Position numbers and translations under genes: made by a program. A stretch of DNA of 5,308 nucleotides from an uncultured Collinsella sp. (GTDB lineage Bacteria > Actinomycetota > Coriobacteriia > Coriobacteriales > Coriobacteriaceae), in contig CAAECT010000156.1 in assembly GCA_900754435.1 (NCBI GenBank), positions 1 through 5,308 on the forward strand. The letters are read 5' to 3'. Under the pieces are notes generated by a model. That model ran no database searches and was not told where the DNA came from. It was given only the letters and a program-made list of their open reading frames with translations. This document shows, piece by piece, positions 1 to 5,308 of the stretch (its first letter is position 1; each line of letters opens with the position of its first letter).

Positions 1-701
1 ACATAGCAACTTGGTGGGGCGATGCGCCACAGCTGATACGTGACACTACGAACCAGCTGCTCGAGCGCATCGCCCTTTTGCGTGCCGAGCAGACTATCTA
101 CCCGGCACAAGACGACATCCTCAATGCCCTCGCCTACACGCCGGCCGACCAGGTCAAGGTTGTCATCTTGGGTCAAGACCCCTATCACGGACCCAACCAG
201 GCCATGGGGCTGTCGTTCTCGGTCCCCGCGACGCAAACCAAGTTGCCGCCGAGCCTGCGCAACATCTATAAGGAACTCAAAGCCGATCTGGGCTGCCCCA
301 TTCCCGCCACGGGAGACCTAACCCCATGGGCACAGCAGGGCGTCCTGCTCCTCAACACCACGCTCACCGTGCGCGAGCATGCCGCGAACTCGCACGCCAA
401 GCTGGGCTGGAGCACGCTCACCGACTACATTATCGAACGCTGCTGCCAGCTGCCCCAACCGGTAGTCTTTTTGGCATGGGGCCGCTTTGCCCAGCAGATG
501 GTCGAAGGCAAGCTCGCCGCGATCGGTGCGGGCAAGGCAACCGGCAAGTTCTGCCTGGCATCCACGCACCCCTCGCCGCTTTCGGCCAACCGTGCCACGG
601 CAGAACTCCCTGCCTTTATGGGGTCGCGCCCCTTCTCTGCTGCCAATCGGCTACTCGAACAGCACGGCTCGACCCCCGTCAACTGGACTTGCCTCGGCTA
701 A
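1..701 (+). CDS. ung: Uracil-DNA glycosylase, family 1 (5' end cut by window)
   Basis: This enzyme removes uracil from DNA by cleaving the N-glycosidic bond, the first step of base excision repair in the cytoplasm. The frame is open from base 3 to the TAA at 699-701, giving 232 visible residues; E. coli Ung has 229, so only a few N-terminal codons should be missing. Numbering from the codon at base 3, the water-activating motif GQDPYHG is at 57-63 (catalytic Asp 59). The segment GVLLLNTTLTV follows, then VVFLAWG, and the DNA-intercalation motif HPSPLS begins at His 189. The last conserved block is FMGSRPFSAAN. An internal TTG at 78 could be read as a start, but it would remove an N-terminal helix and a normal family N-terminus (DAPQLIRDTTNQLLERIALL), so I reject it. 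All catalytic motifs are intact. A hairpin terminator follows 19 bases after the stop. The family assignment is essentially certain. Confidence 0.97.
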   Translation, partial: IATWWGDAPQLIRDTTNQLLERIALLRAEQTIYPAQDDILNALAYTPADQVKVVILGQDPYHGPNQAMGLSFSVPATQTKLPPSLRNIYKELKADLGCPIPATGDLTPWAQQGVLLLNTTLTVREHAANSHAKLGWSTLTDYIIERCCQLPQPVVFLAWGRFAQQMVEGKLAAIGAGKATGKFCLASTHPSPLSANRATAELPAFMGSRPFSAANRLLEQHGSTPVNWTCLG

Positions 702-713
702 AAACCGATACAT

Positions 714-751
714 CAAAAATAGCGCCCGACGGCTTCCCATCGGGCGCTTTT
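714..751. terminator. Bidirectional intrinsic terminator between convergent genes
   Basis: A perfect 9-bp stem, AGCGCCCGA (721-729) and TCGGGCGCT (740-748), encloses a 10-base loop. On the + strand the stem runs into TTTT (747-750), serving ung. On the - strand it is followed by ATTTTTG (720-714), serving the SDR gene, whose TAG stop ends at 753. T-runs on both sides make it a shared terminator for the two converging transcripts. Confidence 0.85.
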
Positions 752-752
752 C

Positions 753-1433
753 CTATTCGGGCCAAATAAATTGTGTGCGGCCGGCCTCGCCGCCATCGAT
801 CAGCAGGCTCTGCCCGGTCATAAACCGGTTGGTCACGCCCACAAAGTAGATCCACTCGGCAATCTCTTGGGCAGTGGCCCAGCGCCTAAGCGGCGTGAGC
901 TCCATAATCTGGTTCCACAGATGTTCGTCTTCCATCACGCAACGGTTGAGCGGCGTGATAACGCCACCCGGGTCCACACTGTTGGCGATGGCCTGCGGCG
1001 CCAGACGGTTTGCAAGGTTCTTGGTGTAGGCGATAACGCCGCCCTTGCTGGCGGCATAGGCGGGAAACTCCGATCCCGTATGCCCACTCGCCGACCCCAC
1101 ATTGACCACGGATTTGATAGCCGGCGCCGGCTTGGCGGCAAGCCCCTCCCCCACAAAGGCATAGCGCTCGGTCACGTTGATGGTGCCACACAGGTTGGCG
1201 GCGATGTCGTCGGCCGAATCCTGCGTACCGGCAACGTTCACGATCACCTGGGGTTCAAGGTCACCTGGAAACGAGTCAGGCTCGCGGACATCAACAATCA
1301 GATGGCGGTAGCGCTCGTGTTTGATCGCCGCCGGCAAAAGATCAAAGCCCACGACCTCGTGGCCCTCGTCCAAAAAGCGCTGCACGCACGCGGCTCCGAT
1401 ACCGCCCGAAGCGCCCGTGATCAAAACCCGCAT
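753..1433 (-). CDS. Short-chain dehydrogenase/reductase (SDR), classical type
   Basis: A 226-residue cytoplasmic NAD(P)-dependent oxidoreductase with a Rossmann fold; its substrate is not known. The cofactor motif TGASGGIG is at residues 6-13. Asp 31 ends strand beta-2 (VVGFD), which in this family usually favours NAD(H) over NADP(H). The NNAG-type motif appears as NVAG (66-69). The catalytic serine is probably Ser 114 in NVGSASG, and the YxxxK pair is Tyr 126 and Lys 130 (YAASK). A DPGGVITPL segment (154-162) and a C-terminal GQSLLIDGG (207-215) complete the fold. It is somewhat short for the family (about 250). It is the second gene of an operon: the start ATG is 9 bases after the transporter stop, and its Shine-Dalgarno AAGGAG (1444-1439) overlaps that stop, suggesting translational coupling. 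The fold and active site are clear. A role in handling the substrate of the neighbouring transporter is inference only. Confidence 0.9.
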   Translation of the reverse strand: MRVLITGASGGIGAACVQRFLDEGHEVVGFDLLPAAIKHERYRHLIVDVREPDSFPGDLEPQVIVNVAGTQDSADDIAANLCGTINVTERYAFVGEGLAAKPAPAIKSVVNVGSASGHTGSEFPAYAASKGGVIAYTKNLANRLAPQAIANSVDPGGVITPLNRCVMEDEHLWNQIMELTPLRRWATAQEIAEWIYFVGVTNRFMTGQSLLIDGGEAGRTQFIWPE

Positions 1434-1442
1434 ACTTGCTCC

Positions 1443-2165
1443 TTAGGCGGTTGCGTGGCGCTCGAGGTACTCGGAACCCACATTCTCGCGCTCCCAGCCG
1501 CGCACGACCTTGTAGCCCACGGGGCTCAGGAAGACCTCACACAGCAGCTCGGCGACAGCGCCGGTCAGCGAGCACATAAGAACCTGCACCCAGGTCCAGC
1601 CAAAGAACGTGTGACTCACCACAATGGCAAAGACCAGGTTGTCGATAAACTGGCCAACGCCCGTGGACACATAGGAGCGGAAGGCAAAGCTCGCAAAGTT
1701 ATTCTTTTTGAGCATACGGCCAAGCGACTGGTTGAGCGTGGAGTTAACCACGGCAGAAACGAGCATTGCCAGCGAAGAGCCCAGCACCACGTACCAGGTG
1801 CCACCGATGGTGGCGTTAAGGGCAGTGTTGACCTCGATCATGCCCGTGTCGTAGTAGGCGCCCCACATGCCGGGCGTGAGCGAGCATGCCCAAAAGCACA
1901 GGCTCACGGCCAGGTTGACCAGCAGCGCGAGGATAGAGATTTTGATGGATGCCTTGGCGCCAAAGCGCTTGCAGATCATGTCCTGGCACAAAAACGAGAC
2001 CCAGCTCACCACAAAGCCGCAATCGAGTGCCAGATACGGCAGGCTGATGAGCTCTTTGTTGGCCAGCAGGTTCATCATGATGACACTCACGAAAAACAGC
2101 GAAACCGTTGCCGCGGGAATGCTCCGCAACAGGACCTTGTAGTCCTCCATGACCTTCTTGATCAT
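1443..2165 (-). CDS. Queuosine precursor transporter, YhhQ/VUT family
   Basis: A 240-residue integral membrane protein that I assign to the vitamin-uptake-transporter (VUT, DUF165, COG1738) family, whose E. coli member YhhQ takes up queuosine precursors such as preQ0 and preQ1. About six hydrophobic segments are visible, near residues 15-36, 41-60, 73-97, 121-141, 164-186 and 190-215. Family-like features are NLLANK at the end of the first segment, QDMICKRFG (61-69) resembling the family's D-x-x-x-E/K-x-x-G loop, and R163 followed by GQFIDN (171-176). There is no cleavable signal peptide; the N-terminus is short and basic. Start choice: ATG at 2165 has AGGAG (2176-2172) six bases upstream. 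The gene has its own promoter and a structured leader, and it shares a transcript with the downstream SDR. The family call is by recalled motif pattern; the exact substrate (preQ0, preQ1, queuine) cannot be read from the sequence. Confidence 0.85.
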   Translation of the reverse strand: MIKKVMEDYKVLLRSIPAATVSLFFVSVIMMNLLANKELISLPYLALDCGFVVSWVSFLCQDMICKRFGAKASIKISILALLVNLAVSLCFWACSLTPGMWGAYYDTGMIEVNTALNATIGGTWYVVLGSSLAMLVSAVVNSTLNQSLGRMLKKNNFASFAFRSYVSTGVGQFIDNLVFAIVVSHTFFGWTWVQVLMCSLTGAVAELLCEVFLSPVGYKVVRGWERENVGSEYLERHATA

Positions 2166-2171
2166 TATGTA

Positions 2172-2224
2172 CTCCTTTGGTTTTAGGTTTAACGAGCAGG
2201 ATATCGGACCCGAACTGCTCGGAC
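2172..2224 (-). promoter_or_regulatory. Structured leader, candidate preQ1-type riboswitch
   Basis: In the - strand transcript a perfect 7-bp stem, CGAGCAG (2221-2215) and CTGCTCG (2199-2193), encloses a 15-base loop holding TTCGGGTCC. An A-rich tail follows, containing AAAACC and then AAAGGAG, the ribosome binding site. Loop GGT (2210-2208) can pair with tail ACC (2181-2179), giving an H-type pseudoknot that abuts the Shine-Dalgarno. This matches the layout of preQ1-I riboswitches: hairpin, pseudoknot strand after UUC in the loop, A-rich linker, and a 3' strand just before the ribosome binding site. A competing hairpin, GTCCGA (2224-2219) with TCGGGT (2213-2208), would block both the main stem and the pseudoknot. 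The stem is longer than the usual 5 bp and the loop differs from the consensus, so this is a candidate and not a confirmed member. Confidence 0.42.
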
Positions 2225-2250
2225 GCCCCGGTCTTGAGACGACGGTGGGT

Positions 2251-2279
2251 ATGATAGCCGCTCACACGGCATCAGGCAA
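2251..2279 (-). promoter_or_regulatory. Sigma-70-type promoter for the transporter-SDR operon
   Basis: Reading the - strand, a -35 box TTGCCT (2279-2274) is separated by exactly 17 bases from a -10 box TATCAT (2256-2251, five of six consensus bases). Transcription would start near 2244, leaving a leader of about 80 nt before the ATG at 2165. The -35 lies only 7 bases beyond the hairpin after prfC, so the operon seems independently transcribed. Confidence 0.65.
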
Positions 2280-2285
2280 GCAAAC

Positions 2286-2315
2286 GGCGCGGCAGCCCCG
2301 CAGGGTCACCGCGCC
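2286..2315 (-). terminator. GC-rich hairpin after prfC, probable terminator
   Basis: On the - strand, GGCGCGG (2315-2309) pairs perfectly with CCGCGCC (2292-2286), and an inner CCC/GGG pair extends the stem. It begins 7 bases after the prfC stop codon. The following GTTTGCTT is only weakly T-rich, so termination may be incomplete and some read-through into the transporter operon is possible. Confidence 0.55.
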
Positions 2316-2321
2316 GATGCG

Positions 2322-3935
2322 TTAAAAGGCTACGTTGCCAAACTCCGACAGGATAAGGTCGGGGTTGTGGTCGGTTGCCCAATCCACGTTCCACGGGCTC
2401 GTGAACAGCAGCAGCTTGCCGCCGCGCATGTCCTCGACGCGCAGCGTGTCGCGCGTGAGCGAAAGGCCCGGGATATCGATGGTGTCGGGGTCGTTCTGGA
2501 TCCAGCGGATGTCCGTATAGGGCAGCGGCTGGCGACGAACCTCAACACGGTACTCGGCCTTAAGACGGCGCTCGAGTACCTCAAACTGCAGCACGCCGAC
2601 CACGCCCACGATGACGCTCTCCATGCCGGCACCCAGCTCGCGGAAGATCTGGATGGCGCCCTCCTGGGCAAGCTCCTCCATGCCCTTGACGAACTGCTTG
2701 CGCTTGAGCGTGTCGACCTGTGTAATGCGAGCGAACATCTCGGGGGCAAACGTCGGGATCTGCGGATACTGCACGTGGCGTTTGCCGGAGCACACGGTGT
2801 CGCCGATGCTAAAGATACCCGGATCGAACAGGCCCACGATATCGCCCGCGTACGCCCCGTCCACGATGGCGCGGTCATCGGCCATCATCGACGTGCCCGT
2901 GGCAAGCTTGAGCTTGCGGTTGCCCTGCACGTGGAAGGCGTCCATGCCGCGCTCGAACTTGCCCGAGCAAATGCGCACAAAGGCGATGCGGTCGCGGTGG
3001 TTCTTGTCCATGTTGGCCTGGATCTTAAACACAAAGCCGCTAAAGTCGTCGCGGCAGGGATCGACCGGTTCGCTGGTGAGCGTATCGGTATAGGCGCGCG
3101 GCGTCGGGGCCAGGCGCAGGAACTCCTTGAGGAAGGGCTCCACGCCAAAGTTGGTGAGCGCCGAGCCAAAGAACGCCGGGCTCAGCTTGCCGCAGGCCAC
3201 GGCATCCAAGTCGAGCTCGTCGCCGGCGCCATCGAGCAGCTCGATATCGTCCATCAGGTTCTTATGGTTCTCCTCGCCGATGAGCTCGTCCATGGCGGGG
3301 TCGCCCAGCTCGGCCTCGACCTCGGCGACCTTCTTGGTCGCGTTGGCGTGGCCGTCGCCCTCAAAGGCAATGACGCGACGGGTCTGACGGTCGAACACGC
3401 CGCGGAAGTTGCGGCCGCTGCCGATCGGCCAGTTCATGGGATACGTATTGATACCCAGGACGTTCTCGATCTCTTCCATGAGCTCAAACGGATCGCGAGC
3501 CTCGTGGTCGAGCTTGTTCACAAAGGTGAAGATGGGAATGTGGCGCAGCGTACAGACCTTAAAGAGCTTTTTGGTCTGGGCCTCGACGCCCTTGGCGCCG
3601 TCGATGACCATGACCGCGGCGTCGGCGGCCATAAGGGTACGGTAGGTATCCTCCGAGAAGTCCTGGTGACCGGGTGTATCGAGGATGTTGACGCAGGCGC
3701 CGTTGTAGGTGAACTGCAGCACCGAGGAGGTAACGGAGATACCACGCTCCTTCTCGATGTCCATCCAGTCCGAGACGGCATGCTTGGCCGAGCTCTTGCC
3801 CTTGACCGAGCCGGCGGTCTGAATGCTGCCGGTATAGAGCAGCAGCTTCTCAGTCAGTGTGGTCTTACCGGCGTCCGGGTGGCTGATGATCGCGAATGTG
3901 CGGCGCGACGAGATTTCATCCGACAGGCTTGCCAT
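2322..3935 (-). CDS. prfC: Peptide chain release factor 3 (RF3)
   Basis: A 537-residue translational GTPase that recycles RF1 and RF2 off the ribosome after peptide release; E. coli RF3 is 529 residues. With Met 1 at 3935, the P-loop HPDAGKTT is at 19-26. The RF3-type switch I block SDWMDIEKERGISVTSS spans 55-71, the G3 motif DTPGHQDF is at 86-93, and the G4 motif NKLD is at 140-143. Beta-barrel domain II follows (around SGFVFKIQANMD), and the RF3-specific C-terminal domain contains GVLQFEVLERRLKAEY. The start is chosen at 3935 because AAAGGA (3946-3941) sits five bases upstream and translation gives MASLSDEISSRR, a normal RF3 N-terminus. The longer frame from 3962 adds nine residues and has no Shine-Dalgarno. 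It stands alone, divergent from the GntR gene. The RF3-specific switch I block and C-terminus separate it from EF-G and TypA-like GTPases. Confidence 0.97.
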   Translation of the reverse strand: MASLSDEISSRRTFAIISHPDAGKTTLTEKLLLYTGSIQTAGSVKGKSSAKHAVSDWMDIEKERGISVTSSVLQFTYNGACVNILDTPGHQDFSEDTYRTLMAADAAVMVIDGAKGVEAQTKKLFKVCTLRHIPIFTFVNKLDHEARDPFELMEEIENVLGINTYPMNWPIGSGRNFRGVFDRQTRRVIAFEGDGHANATKKVAEVEAELGDPAMDELIGEENHKNLMDDIELLDGAGDELDLDAVACGKLSPAFFGSALTNFGVEPFLKEFLRLAPTPRAYTDTLTSEPVDPCRDDFSGFVFKIQANMDKNHRDRIAFVRICSGKFERGMDAFHVQGNRKLKLATGTSMMADDRAIVDGAYAGDIVGLFDPGIFSIGDTVCSGKRHVQYPQIPTFAPEMFARITQVDTLKRKQFVKGMEELAQEGAIQIFRELGAGMESVIVGVVGVLQFEVLERRLKAEYRVEVRRQPLPYTDIRWIQNDPDTIDIPGLSLTRDTLRVEDMRGGKLLLFTSPWNVDWATDHNPDLILSEFGNVAF

Positions 3936-3940
3936 GCGGA

Positions 3941-3946
3941 TCCTTT
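3941..3946 (-). promoter_or_regulatory. Ribosome binding site deciding the prfC start
   Basis: AAAGGA on the - strand, five bases before the ATG at 3935. The alternative upstream ATGs at 3962 and 3953 lack a comparable site; the region before 3962 reads ACAACGACGTA. Confidence 0.75.
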
Positions 3947-3982
3947 CTTGCATTGAGTGCATTACGTCGTTGTAACCGCACT

Positions 3983-3988
3983 ATTGTA
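3983..3988 (-). promoter_or_regulatory. Possible -10 box for prfC
   Basis: TACAAT on the - strand (five of six consensus bases) would start transcription near 3976, about 40 bases before the chosen prfC ATG. No convincing -35 is present 16-18 bases upstream, so this is a tentative placement. Confidence 0.35.
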
Positions 3989-4020
3989 GCCGCGAAATTC
4001 CGCCATAGGGCACCTATCAG

Positions 4021-4070
4021 GACAAATTCATCAGTTGGGGCCTGGGTAGCCGGCCCAATCCGAATTTGTC
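4021..4070. repeat. Long imperfect inverted repeat (hairpin) in intergenic DNA
   Basis: The outer arms GACAAATTC (4021-4029) and GAATTTGTC (4062-4070) are perfect complements. Inside them TTGGG (4035-4039) pairs with CCCAA (4054-4058), and GCC/GGC pairings may extend this. Neither side has a T-run, and the element lies upstream of both divergent promoters, so it is not an obvious terminator or leader. It resembles a REP-like or miniature palindromic element, but copies elsewhere cannot be checked from this window. Confidence 0.6.
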
Positions 4071-4072
4071 TC

Positions 4073-4102
4073 TTGCGTAACTGTACATAGTGTATATATA
4101 CT
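4073..4102 (+). promoter_or_regulatory. Probable promoter of the GntR-ABC operon
   Basis: A -35-like TTGCGT (4073-4078) is followed after 18 bases by TATACT (4097-4102, five of six -10 consensus bases). Transcription would begin near 4109, about 40 bases before the GTG start. The -10 lies inside the palindromic operator region, which fits repression by the encoded GntR protein. Confidence 0.5.
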
Positions 4103-4128
4103 GTGCTTACCGGTTATATACACGTGTA
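4082..4128. promoter_or_regulatory. Palindrome-dense operator region for the GntR repressor
   Basis: This AT-rich stretch holds a 9-bp inverted repeat, GTGTATATA (4090-4098) and TATATACAC (4115-4123), with arms 16 bases apart. Within it lie the perfect palindromes GTATATATAC (4092-4101) and TACACGTGTA (4119-4128), plus TACA-TAG-TGTA (4084-4094). The repeated TGTA/TACA half-sites overlap the predicted -10 and start site. GntR proteins bind such dyads as dimers, so autoregulation is likely. The exact operator is inferred. Confidence 0.6.
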
Positions 4129-4150
4129 GCCCAACAGCTAAGGAGCCGCT

Positions 4151-4531
4151 GTGGACATCATCCTATCCAATTCGAGCGACAAGCCCATCTACGAGCAAAT
4201 AGCCTCGCAAGTCAAAGCTCAGATCCTTTCGGGCGCGCTCGCTGCGGGAGCCAAACTCCCCAGCATCCGTGCACTCGCGAGCGATCTTGGCGTGAGTGTC
4301 ATCACCACCAAGCGCGCCTACGCCGACCTGGAGCAGCTCGGGTTTATCTGCACCGCGCAGGGCAAGGGCTGCTTTGTCGCCGAGGGCAACCAGGAGCTTT
4401 TGCGCGAAAACCAGCTCTGCCATATCGAAGACCTGCTTGCGAAAGCGGCAAGCCAAGCCGAAACCCTGGGTGTCACGCGCGACAAGCTGCACGAGATGCT
4501 CGACCTGGTAGCCCCCGAAACCATGCAGTAG
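4151..4531 (+). CDS. GntR-family transcriptional regulator, YtrA subfamily
   Basis: A 126-residue DNA-binding protein. The GntR winged helix-turn-helix covers about residues 11-76: PIYEQIASQVKAQI, then LPSIRALASDLGVS with the recognition helix near 47-58 (VSVITTKRAYADLE), and the wing GKGCFV (71-76). The short C-terminal tail of about 45 residues, mostly helical (HIEDLLAKAASQAE), is typical of the YtrA subfamily, which lacks a large ligand-binding domain and uses the tail to dimerise. The start is GTG at 4151, with AAGGAG (4140-4145) five bases upstream. The gene precedes an ABC ATPase after a 23-base gap, as in ytrAB-type operons, where the regulator represses its own operon until envelope or antibiotic stress. 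The subfamily is clear; the inducer is unknown. Confidence 0.93.
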   Translation: MDIILSNSSDKPIYEQIASQVKAQILSGALAAGAKLPSIRALASDLGVSVITTKRAYADLEQLGFICTAQGKGCFVAEGNQELLRENQLCHIEDLLAKAASQAETLGVTRDKLHEMLDLVAPETMQ

Positions 4532-4554
4532 CCATCTGCAAGAAAGGCTATACC

Positions 4555-5308
4555 ATGCAAAACTTGCTTGAACTCAAAGGCATCTCACGCACTGTAAGCG
4601 ACCGCTTTTCGCTGCGCGACGTCACGCTTGCCGTAGAGCCCGGCCAGATCGTTGGCTTTGTGGGCGCAAATGGTGCCGGCAAGACGACGACCATTCGCGC
4701 CGCGCTTGGGCTTATCAAACTCGATGCCGGCGAGGTGCACCTGTTTGGGCAGCGCTGTGGCGCCGACGCGTCCGATGAGACGCAGCGTTGTCTGCGCACT
4801 CGTGTCGGCCTCGTGCTGGACACATGCCCCTTCCCCTCCACGCTCAAGGTGGGCCAGATCGAGGCACTCGTAGGCCAGGCGTACCCCACGTGGGACCGCA
4901 AAACGTTCGCCGGATTCATCGACCGATTTGGCCTCGATCCCAAGACAAAGGTCAAGGACCTCTCCCGCGGCATGGGCATGAAACTGCAGCTTGCCTGTGC
5001 ACTCAGCCACAATGCCAAACTGCTCGTTTTGGACGAAGCCACCGCGGGCCTCGATCCCATGGCACGCGAGGAACTGCTCGATGAGCTGCTTGCTTTTGTC
5101 GCCGACGGCCAGCACAGCGTGCTGCTCTCGAGCCACATTACGTCCGACCTCGATCGCGCCGCCGACCGCGTCATCTGCATCGATAACGGCTCGATTGTGT
5201 TTGACCTGCCGCGCGAGGACATTACCGACCGAGCCGGCATCGCCCACTGCACCCAAGCGCAGGCCGCCGAGCTTATGGCTTGCGTCGAAGGTGCCCATGC
5301 CGCCCGCC
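4555..5308 (+). CDS. ABC transporter ATP-binding protein, YtrB-like (3' end cut by window)
   Basis: Cytoplasmic ATPase subunit of an ABC transporter; 251 residues are visible with no stop before the window ends. The start ATG at 4555 has AGAAAGG (4541-4547) seven bases upstream. Walker A is GANGAGKTT (37-45), the signature is LSRGM (136-140) in place of LSGGQ, Walker B is LLVLDEA (156-162), the D-loop is AGLDP (164-168) and the switch His is 194 (SSHI). The YPTWDRKTF and FGLDPKTKVKDLSRGM segments are typical of the YtrB-like exporter group. The Q-loop region (VGLVLDT, 84-90) has no glutamine and carries Asp 89 instead. It is co-transcribed with the GntR gene. A membrane permease is expected downstream outside the window; an efflux or antibiotic-stress role is inferred from this operon type. 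Confidence 0.94.
   Translation, partial: MQNLLELKGISRTVSDRFSLRDVTLAVEPGQIVGFVGANGAGKTTTIRAALGLIKLDAGEVHLFGQRCGADASDETQRCLRTRVGLVLDTCPFPSTLKVGQIEALVGQAYPTWDRKTFAGFIDRFGLDPKTKVKDLSRGMGMKLQLACALSHNAKLLVLDEATAGLDPMAREELLDELLAFVADGQHSVLLSSHITSDLDRAADRVICIDNGSIVFDLPREDITDRAGIAHCTQAQAAELMACVEGAHAAR

Noticed and set aside
78..80. TTG as the ung start codon
   Set aside because: The frame stays open to the window edge, and the upstream residues match a normal Ung N-terminal helix, so the true start lies outside the window.
40..321. 93-codon + strand frame over the start of ung
   Set aside because: It overlaps the intact Ung reading frame, which carries the GQDPYHG catalytic motif, and its Ser/Arg/Pro-rich translation is typical of a shadow frame.
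771..2186. 471-codon open frame on the + strand across the SDR and transporter genes
   Set aside because: It is antisense to two genes with clear protein families. Its translation is low-complexity and rich in His, Arg and Ala with no recognisable domain, as expected from GC-skewed codon positions in a high-GC genome.
1816..2265. 149-codon minus-strand frame covering the transporter leader and 5' part
   Set aside because: It begins upstream of the predicted transcription start, overlaps the transporter in another frame, lacks a Shine-Dalgarno and has no recognisable domain.
2367..3956. 529-codon open frame on the + strand opposite prfC
   Set aside because: It mirrors prfC almost exactly, has no family resemblance and no convincing ribosome binding site. 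It is a compositional shadow of the conserved release factor gene.
4548..5298. Two long minus-strand frames opposite the ABC ATPase
   Set aside because: The + strand here encodes an ATPase with every core ABC motif in order. The minus frames give Ser/Arg-rich or Ala/Gly-rich translations without domains.

Overview
The window looks like a chromosomal segment of a high-GC Gram-positive gut bacterium, most like Coriobacteriia (Collinsella-type). I infer this from the GC-rich coding style, the AAGGAG-type ribosome binding sites and the general look of the proteins; nothing in the window proves the taxon. No rRNA, tRNA, CRISPR array or insertion sequence is visible, and no stretch over 300 bases lacks a gene.

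Left part: the window opens inside ung (uracil-DNA glycosylase, + strand). Its frame is open to the left edge, so only the first few codons are missing. A T-flanked hairpin at 714-751 separates it from a convergent two-gene minus-strand operon: a membrane protein of the queuosine-precursor transporter (YhhQ/VUT) family, then a classical short-chain dehydrogenase/reductase (SDR). The SDR start lies 9 bases after the transporter stop, and its Shine-Dalgarno overlaps that stop. The transporter has its own good sigma-70-type promoter and a structured leader of about 80 nt. That leader can form an H-type pseudoknot next to the ribosome binding site, like a preQ1 riboswitch. This is the most interesting signal in the window.

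Middle: prfC (release factor 3, minus strand) fills 2322-3935 and is followed by a GC-rich hairpin. I place its start at the ATG with a good Shine-Dalgarno (3935), nine codons inside the longest open frame.

Right part: a divergent intergenic region holds a long imperfect hairpin (4021-4070) and an AT-rich, palindrome-dense promoter/operator. Rightward from it runs a YtrA-type GntR repressor gene, followed after 23 bases by an ABC-transporter ATPase that runs off the right edge. This is the usual layout of a self-regulated efflux or envelope-stress ABC module, whose permease would lie beyond the window.

The genes fall into unrelated housekeeping units: DNA repair (ung), translation termination (prfC), probable tRNA-modification precursor uptake (transporter plus SDR) and a regulated ABC transporter. 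The strongest candidate for new biology is the transporter leader together with the uncharacterised SDR in its operon.
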